NCBI GenBank assembly: GCA_020002185.1 | Contig: CM034534.1 | Span: 18,101,087-18,165,086 of the forward strand | Direction: 5' to 3' | Length of the DNA stretch: 64,000 bases | From: Paraescarpia echinospica | Taxonomy: Eukaryota; Annelida; Polychaeta; Sabellida; Siboglinidae | Part shown: piece after piece, positions 53,061 to 64,000 of the stretch | How the letters are laid out: every line of letters begins with the position of its first letter | Position numbering within the stretch: the first letter of the stretch is position 1 | The notes under the pieces: generated by a model | What the model was told of the DNA's origin: nothing | Databases searched by the model: none | The model's input: only the letters and a program-made list of their open reading frames with translations | Translations under genes and position numbers: made by a program

Positions 53061-53516
53061 TTCGTAACTATTTTATAACGTAGAATTTTAAATTATTATT
53101 TTATGTCTATGTGTAAAATACTTATACACAAAGTAGAAGATACATTTTAGATTAATGACAACATAAAATATATTCGATTGGGTTATTATTAAAACAAATG
53201 CAGCGTTTCCTGCTTATGGTGGGCGCCTTGCCCCACCCTACTTTATTATTTTCAGCCTGCCACCACTTCTACGTCTGCTTCTACTAACAACATCGCCGCT
53301 CGCTGCCGCTTCTACCTCTTTTCTCGCTGTCGCGGCAACTATCGGTACGACCATCCCCTCCGACGCGAAAGACTTTCCTGTCATCGAAATGAAGAAGACG
53401 TTAGCACGACACATATAGCACGTAGCGTCGTTAAGCTGTCAACACTACCCTGTTCCGGTTGCGAGATAGACGATCCTAGTCAATTTCACCACGACTGTAT
53501 GTTACCAGACGATATT

Positions 53517-54200
53517 CTAATTTACAGGCACTTTGAGGAGGCCGTCGAGTAGCCCATTCCTTTCCTGGTGCCACTCTACCAAATGGACGGATGTCCTCAG
53601 CACTGACAGGCGCTTGGGCACTGGAGGTTGAAGGTAGTTTGTTGTTGCTTCTTCTAGCCTAAGGGGCCTGTCAGTTATATAACCTGTCAAGAACTTTTGG
53701 TCAGGGAAGATGTTCCTATCGAAAGGATAGATTCCGGTGGCCTTAAAGCCTACCATGATGTTTTCAGGGGTCATTCCTTTCGGAAATTAGTACGACACAA
53801 GCTTGGGGTTGACGTGAGTAGTCATGGACTTGCCGGCGTTGTCCTGCTCCCTCATCCAACTGTCACTTGTCTGGTTGACGTAGGTCTCGAAGGGGCCATA
53901 TACCGACTTGTGGTTGCAGCTCGTGGGAGCATTGTCGAGGGAAGCTCAGAAGCGTAACGTGGTTCGCTTTTGCGTAGTCATGTACCTCAAGTGTTATGTG
54001 TGAATTGTGGTTGTTAAGGCGCAGACGTATTGGCTTCACTGCACATGTCGTTGGATGTCCTGTAGTCCCACTTCCTAGTGGCGCAACAGGTAGCCAGTGA
54101 TCTTGGACGTTTACCCTTGGAAACACAAAGTAGGGTGGGATGTGGTTTCCAAGGGCACTTACTGCACACGTGACAGTCATAAGCATGCCTCGTTCCTGAA
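53517..54200 (-). pseudogene. pogo-like transposase remnant, right-arm copy
   Basis: Inverted counterpart of 36560-37216 that retains more of the upstream part: LMTVTCAVSALGNHIPPYF and VFPRVNVQDHW, then IRLRLNNHNSHITLEVHDY (the second catalytic Asp is Asn here), SFPRQCSHELQPQ (third position lost) and, after a frameshift, TPENIMVGFKATGIYPFDRN. Dead. The upstream portion (about 54110-54200) is missing from the left arm. Confidence 0.85.
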
Positions 54201-54206
54201 AATAAT

Positions 54207-54591
54207 GTCCCAGATGAAGACAACTCTTCGGAAACCAACAACTGGAGGATGCAAAGTGGTTGACGAAAATTCGAGGGAAAGCCGTGACGTCAGTGGGACC
54301 AAACGCAAGCGAACACGAGCGAAAGACGACTTCCCGCTTGACACCCAGACACCGGGAGTGAAGCGAGCCAAGACAATCGAGAAGGCGGTTGTCTGTCCCG
54401 TCTGTTGGAAGGTGTTCACTCGCCGGGCAGGACTCGCCGTCCACCCGCGCCTACACACCGGAGTGCGTCCGTACTCGTGCACTGACTGCGGCCGTTCGTT
54501 CTCCGACTACTCTCTGTATGTCCACCACTGCCGGACACGTCATCGAAGGAAACAACACATGCTCAGGCCGGTGCCGCTGACAAAGGGCTAA
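54207..54591 (+). CDS. Two-finger C2H2 zinc-finger ORF
   Basis: From ATG 54207 (the frame is open further upstream, to 54097) a Lys/Arg-rich segment (TKRKRTRAKDDF) leads to two C2H2 fingers: CPVCWKVFTRRAGLAVHPRLH and CTDCGRSFSDYSLYVH-type with H-CRTR-H, joined by the linker TGVRPYS. Both have C-x2-C-x12-H spacing, with H-x3-H and H-x4-H. Base composition is richer in G+C than the surroundings. Stop at 54589-54591; an AATAAA lies at 54856. This may be the last exon of a gene, a retrocopy or captured sequence. Nothing upstream on + supports more exons, and the 5' part abuts the - strand transposase remnant. Confidence 0.5.
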
Positions 54592-55577
54592 CGAACCCGC
54601 CCCCCGTGTCCTGCTTCAACGACACCTTAGTTGGACTCTAACTGGTCACGTGAAGGTCATGTCGACTGTCACAATTCAGGAAGCGTTCCAGCAATCTGTA
54701 CGCTATATAACGTGGTTGACTGTAATCATAATGAACTGCGATATGTGGCATAATGCACTGATATGTAAATACATTTCTATTTATAAACGCATTTAACAAT
54801 TGTAGGTAGTTATTTAATAATTTACTTTTGCATGTTTCAATTTTGACGTGTTTCAAATAAAATATCTCACAATACGATTGTTCTGTTTTTGTGGCTGGCT
54901 TCGGTAATGCACCACGGTTGAGCATTAATTATAACAAAATATATCGCTGGAAAAATGTTATCCATGTTCCCAAGCCCGTAGCACATAGTTAAGCACCAGA
55001 CCGTCAAATTCAAAATCAGTGGTGGCATCCACCCACAACCTTTTTCATCCTTTGAATGATCCATAATAAATAGATTTTTGTGAACATCAGAAAATTAGCT
55101 CACTGCGTTGCAGAGTTTTACTCTGGGGTTGTCATCTCTCTTCTTCAACAACTTACACCCCTGGGTTTATCCACATTCTGGACAAATTCTCTGACTTCCA
55201 CATCATTTTTTCGACCGAAGCCGTGTATACTATGTGTGGAGGATATTGAAAATAATGCTTATATATAGAAAGAATGGACATGCAAACAACTTTTATATTT
55301 ACACAATAAACACATTTCGAGAAATTACACTATTGTGTGGCATCAGGATCTATCCATTCGTGAGTAGCGGTCTAATCTCTACCCAGTATCATAGCCAATA
55401 CTTCTGCAAATCATAAACAAAATTATGGTTTTGTGCAACGCCGAAATATGTGTTAACTTTGTGACCTTCAAAGTGGCATGCAAATTCAAAATCGAGGGTG
55501 GCATCTGCTCTAATCTTTTTCCTCATCCTATGAATGATTGATCCAGCACCAGCATGGATGCTATTAGGCTATTAATC
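54592..55577. other. No gene; AT-rich right-arm-specific sequence
   Basis: AATAAA at 54856-54861 may end the zinc-finger ORF transcript. Short frames at 55080-55416 are not recognised. Confidence 0.4.
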
Positions 55578-55900
55578 GTGGAGCGCAGTGGTATAGTGGC
55601 TAGAGCTTCAGCCTCTCGCCCGAGAGAACCCGGATTCAAATCCTGTGCTGCAGTGTTGAACTTTGGACAAATTCATTCACTACCTTTCACCAGTTCACTC
55701 AGCTGTATCAATGGGTACCTGGCTGTAGACACTAGTGGATATTTGTGTACGATAGTCTTTTTAATTACAGAACGGGTAGATGCTTCCCAGAGAAGTCGAG
55801 ATGGTGTTCGATTGATAAGTCTCCTAGGGAGTAACGTGGAAAGTGATTTGAGTAGTCCCCAGGACTGGATACTGCACTATATAAGAACTTACCTTTATAT
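55578..55900 (+). mobile_element. tRNA-derived SINE
   Basis: The 5' head has an A-box-like TGGTATAGTGGCTAGAGC and B-box-like GGATTCAAATCC, spaced as in a pol III internal promoter. The body follows, and the tail AGTCCCCAGGACTGGATACT with ACTATATAAGAAC ends in (TA)n at about 55893-55910. The 3' part matches the truncated copy at 37515-37654. The 151-codon frame over it is fortuitous. Confidence 0.7.
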
Positions 55901-55910
55901 ATATATATAT

Positions 55911-57689
55911 TTACAGAATTCTGACAGCTTGGGTCGGGAGGTATTAATTATGCGAGTACAAATGTTCTTTCAAAAATGTCTTATTATCGAGTTTGGTATT
56001 ATAAAATAGAGGGGTAATTATGGTTTTGTTGGCTCGCTCAACGGGTAACAGTGCCAAAAAGGTAAATATATAAATATAGCTGGGCTAAGCGAAAAAAAAC
56101 AATACTCATAGAAACCAAGTATTTTATTAGCATTGAATTTTTTGTTCAGGAAAATAAAATGGACATATTGTAAGATTAGTTTTCTGGCAAAATAAAAAAT
56201 TATGGAACCTGATCAAGACAGCTATTTTTGGCTCTCATGCAGAATAGGACTGCGTGACGTAATATCCGGTTCGTTGTGGCGGGTCACAAATGATGTCTCT
56301 TGAATGATGCTACGCTCGCTATAGGCCGTACATCGGGGATTGACTGGACACTGTCAGAATAACACTACTCATTAAGAGCATAGGCAGATCCAGGGTGGCC
56401 TGTGCGACACGTGCTCCTCCTAGACCTTTGGAATTGTCTTTTGGAATCCGCCCTTGCTAGCATGACATGCCCAAGGCGGATCCAGTGGCTGGGGGCATGT
56501 GCCCCCTAGGCCTTTAGAATTTGGCGTGCCCCAGACCTTTTTGAATGGCCCGTGTTTCGGATACACGAAGCTGAGGTTATGGCAATGCACCCCCTTCAAT
56601 GTCATGATCTGACAGCGCGACAGCAGAGTCGTGCTGAAGGTCTGGCTCAAACCACCAAATAAGAATTTGCATTGGGCATCACTGGAGGTTTTGGGGCCTC
56701 ACCATCCCCGGTGCCCCACCCTAAATCTTTTGAATGTGTCCCGTTTTGGGAGTTTCACGGGGGTGTAATTGGAGGGTTTTGGAGAACCTGAAGATGTGAT
56801 ATTTTGAGGTTCTTGGAGAGCCTGAAGTTTTGGTACATTGGCGCGCATCAGGGGTGTTAATTTTGAGTGGTTTGCCCCCTTCCTCCAACATTACCCTGTC
56901 TGGGACCACCCCTGAAGAGGTACACCCATTAAGGCATCTGATACACACGTTGACGGTTTGAAGATGATTTAATTGACAGTTATTACAAAAACACAAGTCA
57001 CATTTCTGGTTGATAACAGCTTCTACGATGCAATGGTAGCACATGCCTTGTTGGCACCGATGTTTGTAGAAAAATTCATATGAACATAGCACAGATACAC
57101 GCATGCAAATAAAACTAGAAATGACGCTGCCTTAAACATCTGGGTGTATGGGACACTAGTCCATGTTGTCACATGCGACCGGACCGCAGCTTGATAGTTC
57201 CATGTACACTGTACTACTACGCCAACGGGCAACACAAATGATCGTACCGTAATGGCCGTACCTACTGGGTCACCGTATGTTTTGGGACACCTTACAAATC
57301 TAGAAAAATAATAATTTTTCTGTAATGTATGTTTTGGAACACTTGAAATGTAATCATTATTTGTTTGTTCCTATGCGTATTTCTGACGAGCGTGTACCCA
57401 CTTTCTTTCCGATGCGGACACGTAAATAAACAAACAATATGTCTATTTTACTGACGTAGCAATTGATTTGTCCTAGTGACGATATCGCAAAACTCAATAT
57501 AATGGTCGGCAGCAATACGGTTAGTCAGGTTTGGTAAGACATTTTATCTTTCTGCTTCCCTCTGTACTTAACAGAGCTTGCTGCCGACAATATTATATAT
57601 TAAGAACTGTCTTTGCAGTAAATGTTGAATAACGTGAATAACACACCGTGTGTGGATGTTACTCGTTCCTGTTACTTACCCATTCCTCA
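55911..57689 (-). other. Right-arm flank, no gene
   Basis: 56587-57680 mirrors 35421-36580. 56030-56586 is right-arm-specific with GGATCCAG-type words (near 56389 and 56477). Right-arm sequence near 57680 is the empty site of the CR1 element in the left arm. Confidence 0.6.
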
Positions 57690-58742
57690 CAGACAGCCTG
57701 TTATTCTGCAGCTAATAATATCCAATCACCATTTATTATTATTCCCTAAATGACATATAAACCTGCTATTGCTAAGAATTTAAATTAATTTTTTAATTTA
57801 TGTACCTATATATGTCATACGAATATACCTTTTATAATATCATTACATTTAGTGGTTAAAGTTATTATATGAATTTAATCAGTCCTCATGGTTGTAAATG
57901 TAAAATCAATAATATCAAGATCAAGTTCAGATGTTAACAAACAACAATTATCAATTTCAAAGTAACATAAAACAATTACATTGACAATATATCATTAATA
58001 ATGCATTTCTCTGGCAAGTAATACATTATATTTGTAAAAAATATGTTGTTTTCTATACTCTGTATAACATGTATATTTGTTATCTCTATTAATGTAGTAT
58101 GTACCATATATGTAAGATATGTTTATATTTGTATGATAATCTTGAATAATTATTATAAGGACAAACTAAACTTGTATCTGCACAAAAACACCAACATAAT
58201 AATAATGATTAACACCCAATGGAAACAGACGCATGCAAGCATGTATGCACCCATGCAACCATGTATGCACACCTGTATGTATGCACACACATAATTCCAG
58301 ATCTGGCTAAGCTTGGCATATAACTGCTGGTTCCATTTTCACAACATGTTATACTATACAGATACGTCGTTGTTTTGATTACCCGTAGTTTAGCCAGTTC
58401 CACCAATGTGGAAATGTATCAACCCATATATAGTAGTCAAACGGAATTCATTTTAATTTACTGATAAATCGTTAGGCAGACATCAGATAAAATATAGTGG
58501 ATTTCATTTGAAATAGTACGTATATTAAGTAGTCTGATAGACATCAAAACTCAATCGGCATTTCTGACGAAACCTGGCTGATTTAATTTGATGCTGATAT
58601 ATATATATATATATATATTATATCACTTAATAAATGGCGACTCATGATCGAGATTAAATGCAGACGGAAGTAAAAAGAAGGATTTCACACACAAAAATGG
58701 CATGTCTGATTACAGATGCTGCCAGTACAAGTGGCGCCCCCT

Positions 58743-58840
58743 CTACTTGGTGGGTGTAGACGTGCCGCCGCGTACAATACAGCCCGGCCGGAAAGTCTGC
58801 TTCATAGTCTCGACGTATTCTCCAAAGTTCGGCAGCTCCT
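58743..58840 (-). CDS. FAXC-like: FAXC-like exon 6, right-arm copy
   Basis: Acceptor AG|AGGAGCTGCC at 58840 and stop TAG (58745-58743). Reads ELPNFGEYVETMKQTF, then RPGCIVRGGTSTPTK: 9 nt shorter than the left copy, in frame, with WPDW changed. No premature stop. Confidence 0.6.
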
Positions 58841-61254
58841 CTGGTGACAGACACAAACAGGAATTCACTTACGTAGTCAACCAACTGGTCAATACAACTT
58901 AAAGGGAGCCATTCTGTTCTTCTACCCTGAATTAGCCAGCGTAGTAATTTGTAACAGGAAATCTGCTCTGTAGAACATGGGAAATGGTTGACCATCAAAA
59001 GAAATTGTTATTAACTCGGCCCATCATGGCTATATTGTCAATAAAGTTTGTTTTGAAACTGAATGTTTTGTTTACCATTTGAACATGCTCCGGGGCGTAA
59101 CTTCCAAATTACGAATGTTGTTACAGGCTTACAAAACATAATTTGGCCGGCAGTATACCTTCAACGTAGTTAGTATAGTTTTAAGAACATTATTAATAAA
59201 AAAATGAAAAACTAGGAAGAGACTGCCTCCATTTATTGGTAGTAATAGTATACTTCTATACTGCCTATCAATGCGAGCTCAGAAGTGGAACACGCAAGAA
59301 TCGTTAGGCAAAATCATGAATAGAGAAGTGCAAGAGTCATCATTAGAGCAAGGAACCACCAGAGTGTATGCAATTTCAAAGACATTTAAGTCTTGATTTG
59401 TTACCGTAGGTGGCAATAGTTTCGGATAATTTCTAAGTAGTGCAAACTTCATGTAAGATGTTGGGTGCAGCTACAGAGAAAGCTCGCTTGCGAATGCTAA
59501 AAGGAAACAAAAGACAATTTGTTGGAGTTCTGCACCTGAAAAGAGTTAAAGGGAAATAAAAAGCAAATGGTTATACATTAATCAATCACGATACTTTAGT
59601 GTCCTTTGGGAGGGAAATTCATTTGGAGTGTAGCAACATATTTGTCTGAATTACATGGGTTTCTGAGTATCATAAACTAGACTAGTATTCCCACTTTAGT
59701 GACCAGCGAACTGGAAATAATAGGCACTCGTGACGACAAGCTTTCTATCAAAATGGCGCTGTTAGTACAACTTATACTCTGTGTCTTCATCAAGATTATT
59801 CCAGTAAACTACAGACACTATATTCTTGATTGTAATTGAAAATGGTTAGTTTTAATTAACCCTTTTTAAGTTAAGGTTGATGGACAACACATTGTTATGA
59901 AACAGATGAACTGCTTTGTCTGGCGAAATGTGAAAAACACATGAGACTAATCTAATAAGATGGCTGTGGTGTAGAATGGACACAGTATGTAATAGTGCTA
60001 TCCGAAATTTGATTTAATAATTATATACAAACACCAATATTGATAGTTATGGATGCAACTGTCAATACTTGGTTTTATTAAGTATCACAGGCTTAGCCAG
60101 AGAAGCATCTGCCCATTTTCAAGCCTGGAGGATGACTGGCCAAGAGGGGTAATTACAATTGATAAGACTCATGGAATTTAGAGGGGCCAGCTGGTCAGTA
60201 GATTAACTAACTATTCCAAGTCTACAGGTCCACATTAATTACTATAATTGTCATAACTGGTAGGAAAACAAATCAAAATGGATCAGTACTAATTAATAAA
60301 ATAGCTCAAAGAACACTGGTTTGTCATTGAAAAAACTAAACAGGCCAATGACAGCTGTGAGTGACGTGAATGGCTTCCACGCAAGCCATTCGTTTGTAAA
60401 AAGGCACACTTTTGTATAATTCCAGACTTGAAAAAAAATATTTCTGGCTATGTGCAGTACACAGATGATCTCTGAAATGAAAACACAAGTTAAACTTTAT
60501 CTGCCAGCACAAGTCAGAGACCAGTTGTCCAGCTATTGGAACAGTTTTAAAAAATCACAATGGGTTTTTCTTTTTCAAATAACGGGTCTTTTGATATTTG
60601 GATAAGAGGATTTTAATTTTTCAGATACCACGATGTCATGTTGGATCATAAAGTGGTTATATTCTTTATAACAAGGACAAAACGGCTTTGCACCATGTGA
60701 ATGTGGGACAGTAGTCTGAAGTTTGAGTATATGGCGAGCCTCGAGGGGGAGGATGCAGTTGGAGGTTTTCAGTGGTTTACAGTCCCATGAATACTCACCT
60801 TCTGCCTTCGATGACCAATGCGTGCACAGCGTGGTTTTTCATGAGCATTCGGCATTGGAAAATTTCACAATCGTGGCTACGGGCCTGAAAGTTGGTATTA
60901 AGTAGCAACATTTAGAAATTGGAGTTTTGTGCCTTTTTGGATTCCACATTTTATTTATGGGTTTTTAAATGCACATATTTGATTACTTTTGGATTATTCG
61001 TTGAGGAAAATAGACTGGACAATGAACAATGAATTTGCAGTTCAAACTCCGAACACGACACACTTTTGATTAACTCAGGACTGGCAGAACATTATTTATG
61101 GCTAATGGCTTGGTTGGCATGACTAGTGTATCTCAGACGGTGGCTATTACAATGACTGCACCGAATTGCCAGTCTTGGTAACTTACACATGATTGTCGTG
61201 ACATCTATTCATCAAAAACTGTGCATGACAAACAAAGAATGAAGGTAAACAAAC
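58841..61254 (-). other. Right-arm intron 5 with ~1.7 kb of extra sequence
   Basis: The ends match the left intron 5 (28613-29516), but about 59000-60680 is absent there. Within it 60080-60460 is a diverged repeat of 62160-62520 (in right-arm intron 4; left counterpart about 27110-27450). Confidence 0.55.
60080..60460 (+). repeat. Dispersed ~370 bp repeat (second copy 62160-62520)
   Basis: Shared words include GATGACTGGC, GGGTAATTA..TGATAAGAC, GTAG.GAAACAAATCAAA and TTGTCA.TG.AAAA. Orientation is the same in both; no coding sequence. Confidence 0.6.
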
Positions 61255-61371
61255 CTTCCATGTACTTTTCTAGAGGTGACCCGGGCAGAAGCCAGTAAAC
61301 AAGTGCAAGCATTCCAAATATGGCGCAGTCAACCTCACATGGCTTGTCTCCCATAAAGAACTTCTTCTTTC
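61255..61371 (-). CDS. FAXC-like: FAXC-like exon 5, right-arm copy
   Basis: 117 nt as in the left copy, with intact AG and GT (donor ATGGAAG|GTTTG). The encoded peptide matches the left copy except Lys to Glu at the end (KYME). Confidence 0.65.
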
Positions 61372-62159
61372 CTGAAACACGTTCCAGTCCAAACTGTTAA
61401 GACGAATGCATTTTGTAACGATATAAAGACCCCCTAATTCTTTGTGCAGGATATTTGTGTCTTATACAGGTTAGCAAAGCTGACATTTTGTGCAGTCTTC
61501 ACTGGGAAAATAAACAAGAGATTACATTCACTGGGCTGTTATTTGACATGATGCAAATAGCAAAGAGAGCAACACAAAGGCCGAACAACACAAAGGACAC
61601 AGGAAGATCAGAGGAGGATGAAAGATAATGCAAGGGAATTATAGACAGAACATGTTGAAAAAAAAAAGTTGTTTGGCAGTACTGTATCTGACCCTCACCC
61701 CTGTACAGCCGGCAACAAGGAGGAGAGCAACACCAACAAAAGCAAGTAAGAGACACCTAATTCATCTTTATATTTTATTTATCTTATTTGATGCATTTTT
61801 TGTTATTGCCTTTGTTATTTAGTCAAACGTGATCCACACATAACTTAACAATTTCACATAATAGTCAGAGATATCAATGTCATAATTGTCTAATGTCACA
61901 AACCTACTAAATTCTGTTCTAAATATAGGCTATATTGTGACAATGAAAACATAACAACAGTGTGAAATAATATGATACCATGCAGTATATAATACTAACA
62001 TCCTCATAAGCCAGGGGTGGTAGATAATTACATTACCACTGGCCTTTATCCCACAGAAGACACGGATGTTTGCTGGATTGGTTGTATATTGTCAATTTCG
62101 ACTACAATTACCTATCATTGCCTATCCATACAGCATGCTATAATAACAGATAACGAGGA

Positions 62160-62520
62160 GTTTATACAGAGACCAGTCCGCCTGTCTTCAAGACTGGCAG
62201 ATGACTGGCACGACGGGTAATTAGAACTGATAAGACGGTGGAATTTAGAGGGGGCCAACTGGCCACTACATTAACTAATAGTTTCAAGTCTAGAATCGCA
62301 TATTAATGACTATCATTGGCACAACTGGTAGTGAAACAAATCAAATGGATCAGTATTAATTAATTATAAGGCTCAAATTACACTGGTTTGTCAATGGAAA
62401 ACTAAACTGGCCAATAATGGCTGTGATTGACGTGAATATGCTTCCACACAACCCATTCCCATATTAAAAGGCACAGTTTTGATTAATTCAAGACTGGCAA
62501 CAATTTCTGGCCTGGTCCCA
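62160..62520 (+). repeat. Dispersed ~370 bp repeat (second copy 60080-60460)
   Basis: Lies in right-arm intron 4 and mirrors left-arm intron 4 around 27110-27450, so this is the original location and 60080-60460 the added copy. Confidence 0.6.
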
Positions 62521-62654
62521 AAATGACCCAATAGGCAGTAAGGTGATTGGATAATGCTCCCAGAGAGAGACCCATGTTTTGACAAGTCAGTAAACTGTAT
62601 CAGGAAGCAGCACCCCCTGGCTTGAGAGGATGGTAACAAAAACAAATGCCTCAC

Positions 62655-62854
62655 CAAGAAAATCAGAAAGGGCCTTCAGGTCAGCCTGACCAATGGCCAT
62701 GACATCATCTTGACCATGCCGAGCAAGACCTTGACCATCTGCCTTCTTGCGGACATCCCACGAAATAATTAAACATATGTAGGATGATATCGGTATTGCG
62801 AACTTCACGAATGTCCCGTCCTTGTCATATACCCATCTCCACAGGACTATGCAC
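62655..62854 (-). CDS. FAXC-like: FAXC-like exon 4, right-arm copy
   Basis: 200 nt with both splice sites intact. Encodes CIVLWRWVYDKDGTFVKFAI through ADLKALSDFL, open throughout; substitutions against the left copy cluster in the middle (DW to DG, SVFSISYYICLM to FAIPISSYICLI). If exons 1-3 exist they lie beyond 64000 on -. Whether this locus is expressed or is a duplicated fragment is open. Confidence 0.65.
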
Positions 62855-63229
62855 CTGTGACAAAGCGGGTTATAAAGGGGCTGGCCTTTATGCATGATTA
62901 CATTTTTACCAGTCCAAAATGTCCTAGTATATAATTATATATACATGTATATATATATATATATATATACGGTATATTCTTACGAAATATAATCAAAGGA
63001 TATGCACAATTAATACGCCATATGATGTGTAATAAATGTCGGTAGACAAAATAAAAAAATGGCTGCGCTAGCATGACTAATTTTTTTAAATTATCTTCGT
63101 CTAAATACTTAACTGATGCCACGTAAAACGCAACTTTCTGTTTGCATTAATCGGAGTAAGAAACATGCTTTTGTTCAAATAATAAATATTGTATGCTTAA
63201 AATAGATTACAGATCAACACGTTTGATCA

Positions 63230-63367
63230 TGCCGTGCAAGACCTTAACCATCTGTCTGCTTACGGATATGCCGCGATATCATCAGGCAGGTGTAGGATGA
63301 AATCGGCATTGCGGACTTCAAGAATGTCCAATCCTTGTCATAGACCCATCTCCACAGGGCTAGGCAC
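63230..63367 (-). pseudogene. Third, truncated copy of FAXC exon 4
   Basis: Acceptor CCCAG|GTGCC at 63367, then CLALWRWVYDKDWTFLKSAM and ISSYTCLMIS; an in-frame TAA follows RKQTDG, and the copy ends at about GCATGATC. The intron side (63370-63450) is shared with 62855-62945, so this is a tandem duplicate of that exon and its upstream intron. Confidence 0.75.
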
Positions 63368-63444
63368 CTGGGTAGGACATGGCTATAAAGGGGGCAGGCC
63401 TTTATGCATGATTACATTTTTACCAGTCCAAAATGTCCCGGTAT

Positions 63445-63449
63445 ATAAT

Positions 63450-63491
<42 letters not shown>

Positions 63492-63498
63492 ATATTTA

Positions 63499-63535
<37 letters not shown>

Positions 63536-63536
63536 T
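63445..63536 (+). repeat. (AT)n microsatellite
   Basis: Nearly pure TA dinucleotides; a shorter tract at 62935-62970 sits at the same place relative to the other exon-4 copy. Confidence 0.9.
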
Positions 63537-63964
63537 GTTGCGGCTGAGACATTCAGCCTTTACTCTGTGTCGCACCCTTAATGTGGTCGATGAACTTCCG
63601 ATTTCCGGTTGAGACGTTTCTCGTTTTTGTTGTTCTTTGATCGAAATAAACTTGTGCAGGTGTATACATTCGTACGCTTTATTGATGACCCTGGCGTGAT
63701 AACGGCGGTCTTACTGATGTCCTCTGGGGCCATAGGTATCTGATGGTAACCACGCACCAGGTCGATCTTCGAAAAGATAGTAGCGCCTGCAAGTTGCGAG
63801 GAGAAGTCTTGAATGTGTGGTACCGGATATCGGTCGAATATCGTGACATCGTTCAAACGTCTGTAATCTCCGCAGGGCCTCCAACCACCAGAGACTTTCG
63901 GCACCATGTGTAAGGGAGATGACCACAGGCTGTCTGATCGTCGTATGATTCCCATTTTCTCCAT
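63537..63964 (-). pseudogene. Ty3/gypsy reverse transcriptase fragment fused to LTR-like sequence
   Basis: On - from 63964: [50 protein letters not shown] and [14 protein letters not shown], ending at KTAVITPG. This is the start of an RT of a different gypsy lineage (CsRn1-like wording). The next residues do not continue the RT. From about 63680 the - strand has AATAAAGCG and ends ..CTCAGCCGCAACA at 63537, like an LTR 3' end, so the copy appears internally deleted from RT to LTR. The rest lies right of the window. Confidence 0.7.
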
Positions 63965-64000
63965 CTTTCTGAATTAAAGGACGTTAAGTTTCGTCGTTAA

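Noticed and set aside
55554..56009. 151-codon frame
   Set aside because: Covers a tRNA-derived SINE and its (TA)n tail.

Overview
This window reads as nuclear DNA of an invertebrate metazoan. It is AT-rich and built of interrupted genes, long introns with GT..AG junctions, and dense, nested transposable elements: a CR1-type non-LTR element with an esterase ORF1, Ty3/gypsy elements, pogo-like DDE elements with C-terminal PHD-type fingers, tRNA-derived SINEs, small inverted-repeat elements and (AT)n/(GT)n microsatellites. I cannot name the species. No rRNA gene, CRISPR array or prokaryotic operon is visible. || Host genes. The clearest is a six-exon gene on + (coding exons between 19033 and 29623, 289 codons plus stop) for a failed-axon-connections (FAXC/fax) family protein: an N-terminal membrane anchor, a thioredoxin/GST-N-like half and a GST-C-like half. 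Exons 4-6 recur on the - strand at 62854-58743, so the window holds two tail-to-tail FAXC-like loci; the second runs off the right edge. A short two-finger C2H2 ORF lies at 54207-54591. || Layout. 1-4633: decayed Ty3/gypsy element with its 3' LTR. 4875-12172: a mosaic bounded by ~400 bp inverted repeats, holding pogo-type terminal motifs, a pogo transposase remnant, and a LINE fragment between hAT-like ends. 12.9-17.8 kb: a LINE tail, a 1.5 kb inverted repeat with tRNA-like heads, AT-rich repeats and a gypsy integrase fragment. 19.0-29.6 kb: FAXC-like gene, with a nested LINE/MITE in intron 1. 30604-35420: an apparently full-length CR1 element. 35.4-39.0 kb: downstream part of the left duplication arm, with a pogo remnant and a SINE. 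39.0-44.7 kb: spacer with a 76 bp palindrome, a CR1 ORF1 remnant, a second pogo remnant, a recent truncated CR1 copy and a 25 bp minisatellite. 44.8-62.9 kb: right arm in inverted orientation, interrupted by a 7.4 kb pogo-like element that itself carries a very young gypsy element (48176-52473, LTRs identical by eye, 5 bp target duplication). 63.2-64.0 kb: an extra exon-4 pseudo-copy and a gypsy RT fragment. || History. The two arms give a relative order: a pogo-type remnant predates the inverted duplication; the CR1 element and a SINE entered only the left arm; the pogo element entered only the right arm and was then split by the gypsy element. The best candidate for something undescribed is in the CR1 element. 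ORF1 ends in an exact T TTA AAC slippery heptamer directly before its stop, ORF2 has no AUG before its endonuclease domain, and a second, divergent CR1 ORF1 here ends in the same heptamer-stop arrangement. All identity statements come from comparison by eye, not from computed alignments.
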